A DNA stretch of 5,390 bases from Desulfitobacterium sp. (lineage in GTDB: Bacteria; Bacillota; Desulfitobacteriia; Desulfitobacteriales; Desulfitobacteriaceae): NCBI GenBank assembly GCA_012799495.1, contig JAAZLD010000252.1, positions 1-5,390 on the forward strand, written 5' to 3'. Position 1 is the stretch's first letter. Each line of letters starts with the position of its first letter. A program made the position numbers and the translations under genes. The notes below the pieces were generated by a model that was not told where the DNA came from, ran no database searches, and saw nothing but the letters and a program-made list of their open reading frames with translations. Shown one piece after another: positions 5,236-5,390 of this stretch.

Positions 5236-5241
5236 GCTAGT

Positions 5242-5270
5242 ATAATAGCATCTATTACTTGCACGAACAA
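5242..5270 (-). promoter_or_regulatory. promoter of the CXXCH-protein gene
   Basis: On the minus strand, TTGTTC (5265-5270) and TATTAT (5242-5247) are 17 bp apart, with TG one base before the -10 (TGCTATTAT, extended -10). The -35 matches consensus at only 3 of 6 positions, so an activator or the extended -10 may be needed. The 5' leader would be short, about 15 nt. Confidence 0.65.
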
Positions 5271-5275
5271 GTGCA
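5260..5275. promoter_or_regulatory. inverted repeat centred on the -35, candidate operator
   Basis: TGCAC-GAACAA-GTGCA is a perfect 5-6-5 inverted repeat, and its 6-base centre is exactly the predicted -35. A second, wider repeat, GAACAA (5265-5270) with TTGTTC (5283-5288), overlaps it. The placement suits a repressor that competes with RNA polymerase. No specific regulator is recognised. Confidence 0.5.
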
Positions 5276-5382
5276 TATTTATTTGTTCATAAAATTTTCA
5301 GAAAAAAGTCCTTTTCCGACAAAGTTTCCCAAAAAACTACATCACTTGCTTCTGATAAAAACGATATTTCTATTACCGAAGC

Positions 5383-5388
5383 AGGAGG
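5383..5388 (+). promoter_or_regulatory. Shine-Dalgarno-like AGGAGG at the right edge
   Basis: GCAGGAGGAA ends the window. It could be the ribosome binding site of a plus-strand gene starting just outside. No clear promoter precedes it in 5289-5380 (the best attempt, TTGCTT with TCTATT, is weak), so a chance match is possible. I see no other feature in 5289-5390. Confidence 0.35.
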
Positions 5389-5390
5389 AA

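Noticed and set aside
5271..5390. Open plus-strand frame from GTG at 5271 to the window end
   Set aside because: There is no ribosome binding site, the Lys/Leu/Phe-rich composition is expected of AT-rich noncoding DNA, and it overlaps the promoter of the minus-strand gene.

Overview
This 5.4-kb window looks like chromosome from a low-GC Gram-positive anaerobe, probably Clostridia in the broad sense. The reasons are an rRNA leader with a Firmicutes-type boxA, strong AGGAGG ribosome binding sites, sigma-A promoters (several with an extended -10), a large class A penicillin-binding protein with a C-terminal extension, and a small secreted protein with a c-type haem motif. The last point suggests an organism that makes c-type cytochromes. 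Genus-level placement is not possible from sequence reading alone.

Layout. Positions 1-448 contain no protein gene. Read on the minus strand, they hold the tyrS 3' region and terminator, an A/T-rich stretch, two tandem promoters with ideal 17-bp spacers, and an rRNA leader ending in boxA. A 16S rRNA gene is therefore predicted just beyond the left edge, on the minus strand. Positions 449-1711 (minus) encode tyrosyl-tRNA synthetase, with a short untranslated leader and no T-box. The region 1712-2088 is a divergent control region. It has a TTGATA-17-TATAAT promoter for tyrS and an extended -10 promoter facing right, followed at once by a perfect 10-3-10 inverted repeat and an AT-rich leader of about 250 nt. 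Positions 2089-4731 (plus) encode an 880-residue class A penicillin-binding protein that starts at the ATG at 2089, downstream of AGGAGG. It is followed by a strong terminator, then by a second terminator serving the convergent minus-strand gene at 4885-5220. That gene encodes a 111-residue secreted, membrane-anchored protein with a single CXXCH. It has its own promoter, with an inverted repeat centred on the -35. The window ends in a ribosome-binding-site-like AGGAGG, possibly for a plus-strand gene outside the window.

The genes appear to be separate transcription units, not one pathway: translation (tyrS, rRNA), cell-wall synthesis (PBP), and an envelope redox or haem protein of unknown role. 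The points most worth checking are the substitutions at normally conserved positions of the PBP glycosyltransferase domain (Gln in place of the second glutamate, Asn in place of the basic residue after motif 2), the tiny single-haem-motif protein, and the two operator-like palindromes. I see no CRISPR array, mobile element or tRNA gene.
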